DNA of 64,000 nt from Oryzias latipes (Eukaryota > Chordata > Actinopteri > Beloniformes > Adrianichthyidae), in contig NC_019867.2 of assembly GCF_002234675.1 (NCBI RefSeq), positions 18,260,184 through 18,324,183 on the forward strand, read 5' to 3'. Both the position numbers and the translations under genes were made by a program. Under the pieces are notes generated by a model that was given only the letters and a program-made list of their open reading frames with translations, was not told where the DNA came from and did no database searches. Positions within the stretch are counted from its first letter, which is position 1. Every line of letters starts with the position of its first letter. Below are positions 11,191 to 23,211 of the stretch, piece after piece.

Positions 11191-14100
11191 ATGGCAGGTA
11201 AAACCACAGAATAAAGACTGTGTTCTGATATTTCAACCATTCACAGAAATTACTATGTTTGTCATTAATAGTAGGTTGTGTCCTTTAAATGTGATGAACC
11301 ACCCCAGGCTAGCTAGCTGGCTAATTACTAGTACAAGACACACATTGTTAAACAGTGAAACTGAAAGTGTCCAAACTCTTCAAATTTAATGTATAGTTTG
11401 CTGGAAAATTTTGTATGAATTCGGGGGGTTTCCCGCCTCCTAAGTGTCTAAAATGAAGTTCGCACCCTGGCTAATGCGTGAGATGAAGTTGAGTGTGGTG
11501 CTGTGTCCAAACTTGGGTCGTGTTGTGTGTGCAGGGCCCGGTGGAGGGAGCAGCGATGTGCAGTGGTGCTTTTCCCAGGTCAAGGGAGCGATGGATGACG
11601 ATGTCGCCGAAGGTAAGTCCGTGTTCTGCGTCTAATGCGATCAGTCTTTCTGACCGATTCCAACTGAGCATGCGTGCGTGTCTGGTGGTCTTCCCTGCGC
11701 GTGCTGGCTTTGCTGTTAAAAAGTGCACACTGTGCACCAACTATGTTACATGTTCTGCCTTTTGCTGTTGTCCTCAGGTATTAATGACGTCATAAGCAGG
11801 ACAGCTTTAGTTGCATATCTTTCGGTGCCCAAAGGCTGTTAATTCAAAATGCTTTTAAAGAAACACAAACCATTTAAAACGTTATAAGATTTGGCAAACA
11901 AACACACTGAAAATGATCTTTTTAGTGTTGGAGGTCCTTGTGGCGTTTTTCTCATGATGGAGGACATATACAGCATAAAATTGCATTTCTGAGGATTTCT
12001 TTATTCAAAACGTTGTGAATCCAGAGCAGATGAAAAAATGTAGTTGGAAAGATTGTAGTTTTGACACGTTAAATATGCTGGGCTCCCTGCTTCGCTCCAT
12101 TCTGATGCATTCACTTATAGACAAACAGATCCATGGACGTCTTTGTTTTCCTCGTCTGAGCTGGAATCTGCCTGTAAACTGTGCAGCTGGATAGCTGCAA
12201 AATTGCTCGCCATTTTTGATGCACTGGTAATGTCACATTGGGGTTGTGAGGGGCTGAAAGCTAGCAAGAGTGTATGTAATTAGAGCACTCAGTTATGGGT
12301 AACGGAAAGGGGGGCGGGGTTTCTCCACGCCAACATCAACTACCCTAGAAAATGACGGGGTTTTTTTCATGGAGGATAAAAAACTGTTTTCTCGGAAAGT
12401 TACTGCAGAGTAGCAGTAGTTCAATATAAAATTGCCTCTGAGTTGTTGGCGGGACTGCTGGTCCGGGGTGAGCCCACCCCCTTCCCATCCTCCATCTGTC
12501 TATGTGCTTTCCCGCTAGCTTACAGCCCCTCACAACTACTGTTAGGTCAACCACGACTTAACAGTAGCGATGCAACAAAAATGGCGAGCAATATTGGCGC
12601 TATCCAGCCGTACAGTTTTGAGCCTGATTCCAGCTCAGACGAGGAAAACAAAGACTTACATGGATCTGTTAGATCATGGATCTGATGCATCGTACATAAG
12701 TGGATGAGTCAGAATGGAGCAGAACAGGGAGCTAGTGGCTCGCCGTAGTAGCGTCTACATCATACCCACAAGCATTTTAAATGGCTGATTCATAACAATT
12801 TAAATGAAGAAATACTCAGAAATGCAATTTTAAGCACACTTTTCTTTACATATATGTTTCTTTTATCATCAAAAATGCCACGAGAACATTTAAAAAGCAC
12901 CAAAAGCACAGTTTTCTTGTCTTTAAACCATCCTAGTGTTCATGTCATGGCTACTCTCAGATTCAAGACAATAATGAAAACACAACACACAACCTCTGCC
13001 TTCAAGATGTAATCTGACCTCTCTGTTGACTGGAGCCATAATTCCTCCCACTTTCCAGCATGTCAGGAACATTTTGATGTTTCATAGGAATAAAGGCAAC
13101 ATTTGATCCAAACTGCATTAGAAAATCATGCTAATTTACAGCCAGTTGGTGATATTTATTCCTTTTTTGGCAAAGAGCCATGCTACAAACAATTGAGATT
13201 TTTTTTAATGCACTGACTAGTATAATTATTACAACATTATTATATTAAATCTTGATGTAAGTTGTGTAAATCAAACTTTAGTTTTAAAGCATGTTTCATG
13301 TGTTGGTAACAAAAAGGGCTTTACAGAATAAATAATATATGTTTTAAACTCAAAAAAGATACAACCATGCCAAAAATGCTTGTATAAATATGAATAGGAA
13401 TAGAAAACAGACACATTCCCTTTGCATGATTTGGGAAAAACTTGTAAAAGTAGTAATGGGTAGTAAAGGATGGGTTTCGGTTTTACTTTCTGTCTAAGCT
13501 AAGATATTTTATTGCTATTCTCCCTCATCCTGATGTGTAAATAAAGTACTTATTTGGAATTTGTGTTCATGTTTATCTCATCTCCAACCGGACGATGATG
13601 TTCAGCTATGAAGACGTTCAAACATCATCCATTGAGTGTTGTCTTCTGTAGAAGCCTTTGTTTGAGAAGTGTAGATGAATTGGGAAGGCTTCTCTCACTG
13701 CCTTACGTTGTGCATCGTCTCACGCTGACACACATGAGCCCCCCCCCCCTCAATGAGGTGTTGGGCTTTACACTCCACCACAGATTGTGAGGAGTCCGGT
13801 TGTTTCAGGCTGAAAGTGGAGTGTTAGGATGGGATCGACACCATTGTCAGCCAAGAGGGGTGCCGCTCTGTTAACAGAGATGAATTGTTGGACAGTGACA
13901 TTTGTGCTGAAGCTTTCCTTTGAAAAAGGGCCACATGTTTGTAAAGAGGAAGCACTGCAAAACGTTTAGTGTTGAGGTCTGAAATGTCCTGCAAAAAACG
14001 TTAGACTTAGAGGATTACAGACGTCCTCCAGATCAGGTCCACCCTTATTTTTTAGCTGTGTGTAACTTTTCAAAAGTCTTAAATGAATGAAATGCTAAAC

Positions 14101-17100
14101 AATATCTGTATACCCCCCCCCCCCCCCCCAAAAGAAAAAACTACTTCCTTCAGATCGATTTATTTGTAATTTACTTTTTATTCACATTAAAGCTTGATAT
14201 TAGATAACTTTATTTATCCCACGATGGGGAAATTCACTCATCTGCAGCAGCAAGAAGGACATTCAGAGATGACATTCAAATAAAATAAAAATAAATACAG
14301 CTGCAAAAGTGACATGTGATCCACTTTTTAAAAAAATATATAAATAAGTAAAAAAAGTACACACCAAAAATCACCAAACCAAAATTAAAATCAACCAAAC
14401 CAAATATCCCTGTTTTCATTATCATGTTTTATTATAAATAACATGTATCCTCATACCTACTCACCTTTTTTTTATCTTTACTTTGCGGTAATCACGTTGG
14501 ATACAAGTTTAAATTCTTCGATTGGGAAGCATTTTGGTCTAAAATGCCGTTGCTTTTAAAGGGCTCAGTAGCTCATGTTGATTTTGTATTAAAACGTGAG
14601 TGCATCACAACCTGTTGTGCAGTAGAGCTAAAAGAATATCAAATTACAAACATACAAACGCATTTTGTGCATCTTTTAAATGATCTTTTTGAGAACACTC
14701 ACACACTTATGAAAAACATCATTTTTTTGGTCATAGACATGAATATTTCTTAATTATATCTAAATTAGTTTTTAAAAAATTGACTAAACTTGTGTTTTTG
14801 GATTTGCAGCTGACATCATTTCCACGGTGGAATTCAACCAATCTGGAGAGCTGCTTGCCACCGGAGACAAGGGCGGGCGTGTTGTGATCTTCCAGCAGGA
14901 GCCGGAGGTCTGTTGAAGCAGTGTTTCCGTCTCAGTGTGTTCAGTTTTTAAGTTGGTTACAACCACAACGTCTTTAGTTAGAAGAAAAATTACCTAACTG
15001 AACAGAAAAATTAACAAAAAGGAAAAAGTTGTAAAAAATAGGTTAAATATTGAATCCTGACTCCCACAACATTAATTCTGGATATCAGCTTGTTTAGACC
15101 ATATTCCAGATCCAATTTAAAATGCGATGTGTCATTTTTCAGAGTAAGAACCAGCCTCTGCGCCGAGGGGAGTACAATGTTTACAGCACCTTCCAGAGCC
15201 ACGAGCCCGAGTTTGACTACCTGAAAAGCCTGGAGATCGAGGAGAAGATCAACAAGATTCGATGGTTACCCCAGAAGAATGCAGCACACTTCCTGCTGTC
15301 TACTAATGGTCAGTCATTGATATATTCCTTTTAGCTGTCAAGTTATTATGCCCCACTTGAAAGGGGAAAGCATCCACGGAGTTTGCAAAGTAGGAACTCA
15401 CATCCAGACACACTTCTCCTTTATGATCTGTTTATTCAATTTCTTGAGAGGTTTAGACAGCAATGGTGGTGCTGGTTACGTATGGTGAAAAACCTGAACA
15501 AGACATAATATTTTATCTATTTACCAAAATAAATACAGCAATAAAAATATAACATTAATCAAATGTTAAAGTCCTGGTTCCAGAATTAACTCAACTCACA
15601 CAATTCATTTATTAAAAGTTAACTTCATAGTTACCAGAATTCATTGAAAATACAGCAATAAATAAATATATTTCATAAATAGTAGTGCTTTTGTGAATGA
15701 CATTCAATGGAAGACTAAACAAACATTTGCGCTGACGTGGCAGCCGGCGCTTAAGCGCACCGTGGATCACCAGAATTAGGGCTTACCGGCTGCCTCCGTA
15801 GTTTTGAAGCTTTTTAACTAGATTTTCGGACTAGATTGGTGAGATGGATCACACGTTTTCCAATCTCTCTCAAGCTCGGTCTAATCTGGCACTACGCATG
15901 CACCTCATCCAAACAAGCTCCGGTGCGCACAGCTGGAACTTTGATTGACACCACGCCCACTACCGCCTTGCATGTCCCTTTTTCCCTCTCTTAATTTTTT
16001 ATTTACTTACTTAAATTAATTTTCTCTCAAATTTAACAGGATGTATTTGAATCCATTTTTACTTTAAAATTTTATTTGGGTTTTTACTTTTATGATTTTC
16101 ATTTTCTTTTTCTATTTTTATTTGCTTTTAAAATAGAATCACTTGAAACATCAGTTTCCTCTAGTTTGACCTAACACTAGCAGAGCTACATTTGTGATCT
16201 AAATTTTCCTTCTGACTGGTCTTTTTACATTTTTTTTGTCACTGGCAGATAAAACTATCAAACTGTGGAAAATTAGTGAACGTGACAAAAGACCAGAGGG
16301 CTACAACCTGAAAGAGGAGGATGGGCGATACAAAGACCCCAATACTATCACTGCACTAAGGGTCTGTATGAACCGCCTGCATGGATGCTTTAGCTCCAGT
16401 GTTTACATTCTCATGACGATCCATAACTCTTTGACCGTTTACGCAGTTGACGTGATTCCAGCGGACGTCCATCAGTCGATTCTGTCGCAGAGAAAAGCAG
16501 CTCCGCACCGGCATGCAACGCTTCGTGTTAGAAATGTGCTGCACATCGGTGCAAAGCCGACACGAGAAGCGGCTTTTCCCTGCCTCAGGATCGGCTGATT
16601 CACATTGATGCCTCAACGGTCAGAGAGTTACATTATGTCCAAGAACGGGTGTTATTCAGGTGACATCTTCTGTGATTAAGGGTTAAAAAGAAGTCTTTGT
16701 AATAGTTCAGGGATTTAACACTACAACTGAAGATTGAAATCAAAAAGTAAGTAAACGTTTCTAAACTTAAAGCTGTAACTTGATCACTTCTTCGTAACCA
16801 AGAACCTGAAAGCAGCAACTTAAAAGCAGGGGCCTTTAGTTTGTTTTAGCTGGTAAGGAGAATCCAGTTTATTAAAATGATCCGGAAAATAATTCTGTTA
16901 ATCCAGATTAAAAACTTTCCCCAGATAATTATTTACGAGTAAAGATTGTTGAGACTTGAGTCAGCCTTTCCAGACATAGACCTGAATGACAAGTATTAAG
17001 ACTTCACACTTTAAGAAAAAAATAAGAAAACACGAACTGCTCATTGCTTTTATACATATTTTTTTAAGGATTTTGGCAAAACATAGAAAAAAGCTGTACA

Positions 17101-20100
17101 TATTATTACATGTAATCATTTGAGATTAAAGAAAAAATATGTTGAGTTCAATTTAAGGCTTAATGTTACTGCAGGGTGTCAGAACAGACCAGGACTTCCA
17201 GAACAGTGTTATTGATCAGTTTATGAAATTGATTATGTAAGGGATAATGGCCGACAAAGAAATAAACGCACGACGTGGAAGCCTGAACCATCTGACGCGA
17301 AGCGGAGGATGGTTCATTTCTGATAATGCACACTTTGAAGACCATTAACCTGCTTACACCATGGTCCCTTACAAAAGAAAGAAATATTCAATCAGTTTTT
17401 AGTACTTTATTCTTGTTGTTATTTCCGGTTTGGATCACTTTTTTGACAAAAAGCAGACTTTGTTTTGTGGTGCGGCCACTTAGTCGGCTGAGACGGCACT
17501 GACCTCCGATCTCGACTGCAGCGGGTAGGGAAGGGGTATATATGCTGGTCGTCATGATGTCATAAATAAAGCGTCAGTTCAGAGAGAAAGTTTACGTCTT
17601 ACCGTTTTTGTCCAGATGATGAAGCAAAAGTTTGTTTTAAAGAAGTGATACAGAACATTTAAGCTATGAGACCACAACTTCTTTTTTAGGCGTGCAGTTA
17701 TCACTGGGCGTTATCACTTTTTAATGCGTGATGTGAGCAAGCCATCGTGTTTATAAAACAGTAAAGCTTTGCTATGGAAAGTAGTTTCAGGATTTTTTTG
17801 AGTTTCAGTTTTTTTTTTTGGTTTCAGATTTCTTTTACACAATTTTGGAATTAATCAAGTGAATCGATTTATAGTTTTTGGGGGTTATTGTTTATATTCA
17901 CTGAACCTATTGAAAGGCTTTGCTGTTTTAAAAGGCTGGTTTCATTTATTTTTATTATAAAATACCGTATCTCAAAATGTGAATTACTGATCAGAGTCTT
18001 GACTGCATCTCTTTGCAGGTCCCAGTATTAACGCCGATGGATTTGATGGTGGAAGCCAGCCCCAGACGAGTGTTTGCAAACGCTCACACCTATCATATCA
18101 ATTCCATCTCCATTAACAGTGATTGTGAGACCTATCTTTCTGCAGACGACCTGCGCATTAACCTCTGGCATCAGGAGATAACGGACCGCAGCTTTAGTAT
18201 CCTTTTGACATCCACATATTTATGGGCACCGTTTAAAATACAAGACAGATATGTTATAGCAGCAACAATGTCTGTGTCGTGTTTGTACTATTCCACGTTT
18301 TATTTTTTGAAGCAGTCAGTTCTTGCCGTGCTGTTTAGCCCTTGTGCTATCTTAGATGACCCCACCCTTACATTGAAGTGTTCTCCATACCATGACAAAG
18401 GTGGATAAAGGTGGAAAAATTTCATGTAATCCATGGACACCAGTGAAGATCACAAATCAATGAAGAAAAAAGGTTCAGCACACTGTCTAGTGGGTCTAGA
18501 TGACCCAACTCCCAACGTTAAAGTGCCTTGGATAGCACAAGGGTTATAAGAAGACAGCACCAACGAGAATTCTACCAGTGACTTCATGTGTTGTTCCTTA
18601 TGCCACCACAAGATGTCGCCAAACCTTTGGTCTCCTTTACTTTTTTTAAATTTTTTATGTGGACTAAAAGGATCCATTACAGTACAGTAAAGGGCATGTA
18701 TTTGTTTTGAGGACAACATTGTTTGTAAAGAAATAGAAAATTCTGCAGTAGCTGTTGAGCAGTGCGGAGATCCAGTATTAGTACTTCAATACTTTTGTTG
18801 TGTGTCCTTTTTCATTTGAGGTTATAGAAAATGCCGATTTTTAAAATCAACTTAACCCAAGTTCTTTAGACATTGTTGACATAAAACCTGCAAATATGGA
18901 GGATTTGACCGAAGTGATCACAGCCGCTGAGTTCCACCCCAATCAGTGCAACACGTTTGTCTACAGCAGCAGCAAGGGAACCATCCGAATGTGCGACATG
19001 AGGGCGTCAGCGCTGTGTGACAAGCACACTAAACGTATTTCAGCTTCTTTACCTATATTCCAAATTGTAAACATTTAAAATTCCCCTAAAACACTTGACC
19101 AATGGGTTTTACCAGTTCAAGGTGTCCTTACTAACATACACTCTTGGAGGATTTATCATAATTGTGTGGAAAGACTGCATACAATTGATTATATTTTACA
19201 AATGATTAACCTAAATCTGATGGTCATCTCATATTCTTAAGTTTTGTATTTTTCCTGAGTAAAACTCAACACACGTTAGTTTTTAAAGAGTTTAAACTGC
19301 ACCTCTAATAAACTTTGTTGTTTTTGTTTAGTGTTTGAGGAGCCTGAAGACCCAAACAACCGTTCATTCTTTTCTGAAATCATCTCATCTATTTCTGATG
19401 TGAAGTTCAGCAATAATGGACGCTACATGATGACGCGCGATTATCTCTCCATCAAGATCTGGGATCTTTGCATGGAGACTCGCCCAGTTGAAACGTATCA
19501 GGTCTGCGTCTAATGGAACGTGTTGGAAGAGCTTTTTCAGGAGCTGAGCTTGTGAATTGTTAGCTTCATTCTTGTTTCTTTACTTTGACAGGTGCATGAA
19601 TATCTCAGGAGTAAATTGTGTTCACTTTATGAGAATGACTGCATTTTTGACAAGTTTGAATGCTGTTGGAATGGGAATGACAGGTGAGTGCCACATGTTG
19701 TTTGTAGTTTGATTTATTAGTCTGAAATCAGGATCGACAACATCTGTTGGTGGACAAGAACAAAAAAAACAAGACTATTGGAAAAATGTAACGGTTAAAT
19801 CCAGTTCAGTTGTACTTTTTTTTCCCTTTAGAGATTATTTAGTATCTCTAAAGTCCCACTCCGATCATGTTTTAATCTATTTTCAAAGCGTTACCAGTGC
19901 TCTTCTAATTGTGATTATGAAGCTTTTAGCCCAAATAAAAAAAAAACGTTCTTTTTCTAGGACATAGTTTCTGCAGAGTTACTGGTAGAGATCAACCCCC
20001 TCGTTTCTGAGAGCTCTCTGTTCACATGCTCTCCCTCTAGTTTACGGCCCCTCATACCCCTAACCTCACATTACAGGAAAAAAATAAAATGGCAATCAGT

Positions 20101-20864
20101 ACTGGAGCTGTCCAGCCGTACAGTATTTCAGGCAGATACCAGCTCAGACGAGGAAAACAAAGACGGATGCATCAGAATGGAGCGGAGCAGGAAGCTTGTG
20201 GCCCGCTCATTGTCTTTTTTTGTTTACGAATAGGCTTTTTTGTTTTTTTTTGTAAGTGGCATTTTCCATCTGCTCTTGATTAACAATGATTTGAAAAAAG
20301 AAATACCGGTACTCAGAAATTCATTTTTATGCTTAATTTTCTTAATACATGTCCTCCATCATCAGAAAAGAACATAATTTTCATTGGAGTTGGTAGTTCA
20401 TCTGAACTGATCCCTTCAAATAGAATAGAATAGAAGTAAAAACTGAAAGTTTTACTGTTTAATAGACTGGAATATCATATCCCAGATTACATTAGTTAGT
20501 TCTTTGTAACTAGTTGTTTTAGTAGATTAATGTAGTGAATAATGTGTGAAGACACTAACTCCTCCTCTCTTGTGCTTCCTGCAGTGTTGTGATGACGGGT
20601 TCTTACAATAACTTCTTCAGGATGTTCGACCGAGGCTATCAGCAGGACGTGACCTACGAAGCGTCGCGGGAAAACAGTCGGCCGCGATCCATCCTCAAGC
20701 CTCGCAAAATAAGCACAGGTGGGAAGCGCAAAAAGGATGAGATCAGTGTGGACAGTCTGGACTTCAGCAAAAAGATTATCCACACAGCCTGGCATCCTCT
20801 GGACAACATCATCGCCGTAGCCACCACCAACAATCTGTACATTTTTCAGGATAAACTGAACTAG
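11191..20864 (+). CDS. ppp2r2a: PP2A regulatory subunit B55 alpha
   Basis: Ten exons: 11191-11197, 11535-11612, 14810-14907, 15143-15308, 16249-16361, 18019-18196, 18870-19034, 19332-19501, 19592-19683 and 20585-20864. They sum to 449 codons (448 aa; human PPP2R2A has 447). The product begins [20 protein letters not shown], continues [20 protein letters not shown] and ends [10 protein letters not shown]: a full seven-bladed WD40 propeller including the conserved [20 protein letters not shown] stretch. It targets the PP2A A/C core to substrates in mitotic exit and signalling. All B55 paralogues are close in sequence. The alpha call rests on the N-terminus and on bnip3l and dpysl2 lying next door, as in human 8p21. 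An ATG three bases upstream (11188) would add one Met; 11191 matches the mammalian MAG start. Introns hold several transposon copies listed separately. Confidence 0.95.
11905..12352 (-). mobile_element. MITE family 'TTTAAAGACCCACTCC', copy B1
   Basis: Intron 2 of ppp2r2a. It shares with copy A the segment 'CTCATGATGGAGGACATATA', the complement of the SSSDEENK coding piece (12140-12165) and the block TTGATGCACTGGTAATGTCA. The left tip is eroded and the right side is deleted after CTCCACGCC. It faces copy B2 head to head. Confidence 0.65.
12385..12927 (+). mobile_element. MITE family 'TTTAAAGACCCACTCC', copy B2 with coding remnant
   Basis: Intron 2 of ppp2r2a, opposite in orientation to B1. 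It keeps the best coding remnant of the family: an ATG at 12581 opening [20 protein letters not shown] and running to a stop at 12683-12685. The right end is GTCTTTAAA at 12927, the complement of the family tip. Confidence 0.7.
13740..14130. repeat. Poly-C tracts in ppp2r2a intron 2
   Basis: Homopolymer C runs at about 13741-13749 and 14113-14129. Between them I see only anonymous intronic sequence. Similar C runs occur at 27600-27618 and 55739-55754. Confidence 0.8.
14195..14300 (-). repeat. LINE 3'-tail fragment
   Basis: The motif ACTTTATTTATCCC followed by GGGGAAATTCACTC is, on the minus strand, the 3' end of a common fish non-LTR element (Rex/L2-like tails end ...AATAAAGT). No reverse transcriptase coding is present. 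Confidence 0.45.
15735..15990. other. CpG-rich palindromic island in ppp2r2a intron 4
   Basis: A GC-rich block in AT-rich intron. GGCAGCCGG at 15739-15747 pairs with CCGGCTGCC at 15786-15794, and right beside the left arm lies a perfect 12-bp palindrome GCGCTTAAGCGC (15747-15758). It is probably a transposon fragment; no open frame of note. Confidence 0.4.
16375..16670. repeat. CpG-bearing intronic block, probable dispersed repeat
   Basis: The stretch after the exon-5 donor is compositionally unlike its flanks (many CG dinucleotides, few T runs) and keeps the exon's reading frame open to 16598. The frame has no recognisable protein similarity, and the B55 coding sequence resumes correctly at 18019, so I read it as an old repeat rather than exon extension. 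Confidence 0.35.
17236..17373. mobile_element. Short MITE with ~15-bp terminal inverted repeats
   Basis: It begins TGTAAGGGATAATGG and ends CCATGGTCCCTTACA, inverted repeats with two mismatches. Internally GAACCATC (17285-17292) pairs with GATGGTTC (17308-17315), giving a second hairpin. About 138 bp, non-coding, in intron 5 of ppp2r2a. Confidence 0.7.
18339..18543 (+). mobile_element. piggyBac-type MITE, copy 1 (CCCTTGTGCTATC tips)
   Basis: Terminal inverted repeats CCCTTGTGCTATC and GATAGCACAAGGG, flanked by TTAG and TTAT, which look like mutated TTAA target sites. It is the reverse complement of the copy at 22999-23211 along its length, including the inner palindrome-like GGGTCTAGATGACCC. 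Located in intron 6 of ppp2r2a. Confidence 0.85.
19847..20392 (+). mobile_element. MITE family 'TTTAAAGACCCACTCC', copy C
   Basis: Intron 9 of ppp2r2a. It starts TCTAAAGTCCCACTCC, carries the shared segments TAGGACATAGTTTCTGCAGA and CAGCTCAGACGAGGAAAACA with the VQPYS coding remnant near 20112, and ends TTTTCATTGGAGT; the outermost right tip is lost. Confidence 0.75.
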
Positions 20865-22749
20865 CACTCCCTAAATCGCTCCGTTCCCAGTGTCTACGTC
20901 AGCCCCTTTGCTCTGATGCATACACAGATCAAATGATAGTTGTTTTTTTGGGGGGATTCTCCATGAATTTTGATTAGTATGTGGCAAACTACTTCCCAAT
21001 CATATAACTCTGGGGGGTTTTTAGACTGTGCAGAACCTCCATTATGAGCTAAAAAATTACTGTTAGCTGAACCACTACATCCCTGAATAAGGGGAAATGT
21101 TCCTTTGTACCGCTGTGCCATGGCGACTTGATCACTATTATGTCATGGTCTTTAGATTTTGTTTTTGTAGCTATGTTTTATGAGTTTAAGTGTCTTATTT
21201 TAAGCATCTTTTTTTTTGTTGTTGTACTGGTCCAAAGCACTGTTAGCGCAGACGTCATCGCCTCCTTCCTGTTGTAGAGACAACGGTCGGGTCTTACCAC
21301 GCTTAACTCGTTTTTCGGACATTTCTGTAAAGCCGACAGTCGATCAGAGTTGGACTTTAACATCAGGTCCTGTTTTTTTACATTCATCTCACAAAAACAC
21401 AGGAGCAACTTTTGTGTTGATCATCAGGGGTGTTGGTTTCACCCGATAGATATCAAAGTGGATTAAAAAATTTCAGACATTTTCACAGATGAACTTCATC
21501 AGAGAAACTCTGAACACGTTGGGGGGAAATCTTCCTCTTGGCCTCGTTCAGACAAACCTTGGAGTGGGACTGAGCAGTACTGGCTGCTCTCTTACAGGTT
21601 ATCCTTCACCTCTCCAGCTGAGTCCTCTTCCTTAATCAGAAGTTGCAGCCTTCCTCAGCTTTAGTGGTTTATTACGATTTTTATTATCTAAGTGCTGTGA
21701 AAATACACTTGGTTTGGTTTTATTTAGTATTTTTCTCTGAAAAAGCCAACGTCATGCCAAATTAAACTAAGAATGTTGAGATGAAATCGTTTTCGAAACA
21801 CCTGACTGTAAAAATTAGTCCGCTTTTTTTGTTATTTATTTGATGAAGGTGAAACTACATAGTTTAAACTTTTTTTTAATTGTTATTAGAGAAAAGTGCT
21901 TTAAGAAATGGCCCCCTGGTCTCAGAGGTACCAGATCCCAGTAGATATTTACCTTTTGTTTTCTTGTCTACTTTGATTGTGTCGACTGAAAAATCCATTT
22001 TGTAAATCAGGAAATTCTCCTTTGAGCACGAAACCGACGAGCACATGGATCGGCTAGTTAGGCCTAAGGATCCGGTGGATCTGAAGTTGAAGTAGTTTAT
22101 CAAGAATGAACTCCAATCGGGCATCCTTGCACTTGTGTTCTTACTAAGCTCAGGACCAGATCATGTGAAGTTGCAGCGGCCGGATTCTGCTGTAGTTTCT
22201 GGTACCAGAACCGAGAACTGTTTTGTTTATGAAAAGCTACTTTACCTCGAAGAATAGCAATATCATTACAGTCTCATTTCTGGACATTTCTGCAGCTTCC
22301 TGTCAGTTTGACTGCTGGAGAGCTGGTCAGAAAGTTTTTTTCATGCAGCATTTTGATCAATATTAAAAACATTTTTGGGGAGCTGAAGGTTATATTATTT
22401 TTTGAAACAGAGGTTATATGAGAACAGTCTCTAAAAGACGAAGCAGATTAACTTCTAAATCAGTACTTTAGATGTGAGTACCTAATATGAACCACTAGAA
22501 GTTGTGTGTGTGTGCATGTGTGACTCTGGATTCTGAATTCTGAGGGCCTTGTTTTTGATCATCCGATGTCCCTGTGCTGCATGTTTTCTAGGGCGTACCT
22601 GTCCCACCACACCTGCGTTAGCTCCTCAGCTCTATTCGCGACCCAGAGATCTGACCAAAAGGCTGGTTGTTTTTCATGAGAGAACCCTGAGAATCTGACT
22701 TGTTAAAGGGTGGTAACCCCTCCATGCCTGACTTTACTGTATTTCCAGT

Positions 22750-22900
22750 TATAAAATCTTAAAATGTTCCAATTTAGTCTGAAGAAGTATTCAGTTAGTA
22801 TACTTCCTACTCTACACGTACTAGGTCTATAGTACACTATCTAGACATAAACTCAAGTATACCTAATGAAATAAACTTGGTGTACTACTTCTTGCTAAAG
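22750..22900 (+). repeat. Dispersed repeat with AAGTATACTT-like motifs, copy 1
   Basis: Shares an ordered series of words (AAAATGTT, CAATTTA, CTGAAGAA, TTAGTATACTTCCTAC, ACACGTA, GGTCTATAGTA) with the reverse complement of 63340-63480. The family is not identified. Confidence 0.6.
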
Positions 22901-22998
22901 GGTCTAACGTTAGTCGTATCAGAAGACGGATTAGAAAATGCCTTCCTGCTCCTCTACTGTGTGTAGATGAACTTGACCTTTTCAGTCTGCTCCTTTAA

Positions 22999-23211
22999 CC
23001 CTTGTGCTATCCAAGGCACTTTAACATTGGGAGTTGGGTCATCTAGACCCACTAGACAGTGCTCTGAATCTTTTTCTTCAATGATTTGTGATCTTCACTG
23101 GTGTCCATGGATTACATGAAATCTTTCCACCTTTATCCACCTTTGTCATTGTAGGGAGAACACTTCAATGTAAGGGTGGGGTCATTTTGACCCCACAAGA
23201 TAGCACAAGGC
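22999..23211 (-). mobile_element. piggyBac-type MITE, copy 2, TTAA-flanked
   Basis: Starts CCCTTGTGCTATC and ends GATAGCACAAGGC, directly flanked by TTAA at 22995-22998 and 23212-23215, a perfect piggyBac-type target duplication. It is inverted relative to the copy at 18339-18543. Located in the 3' flank or 3' UTR of ppp2r2a. Confidence 0.9.

Noticed and set aside
16249-16598. A 120-codon frame beginning with B55 exon 5
   Set aside because: The frame runs past a valid donor at 16361/16362 into repeat-like intron; the B55 protein continues correctly from 18019.
18019-18408. A 131-codon frame extending B55 exon 6
   Set aside because: Beyond the donor at 18197 the translation is intronic and includes a MITE; exon 7 restores the conserved [13 protein letters not shown].
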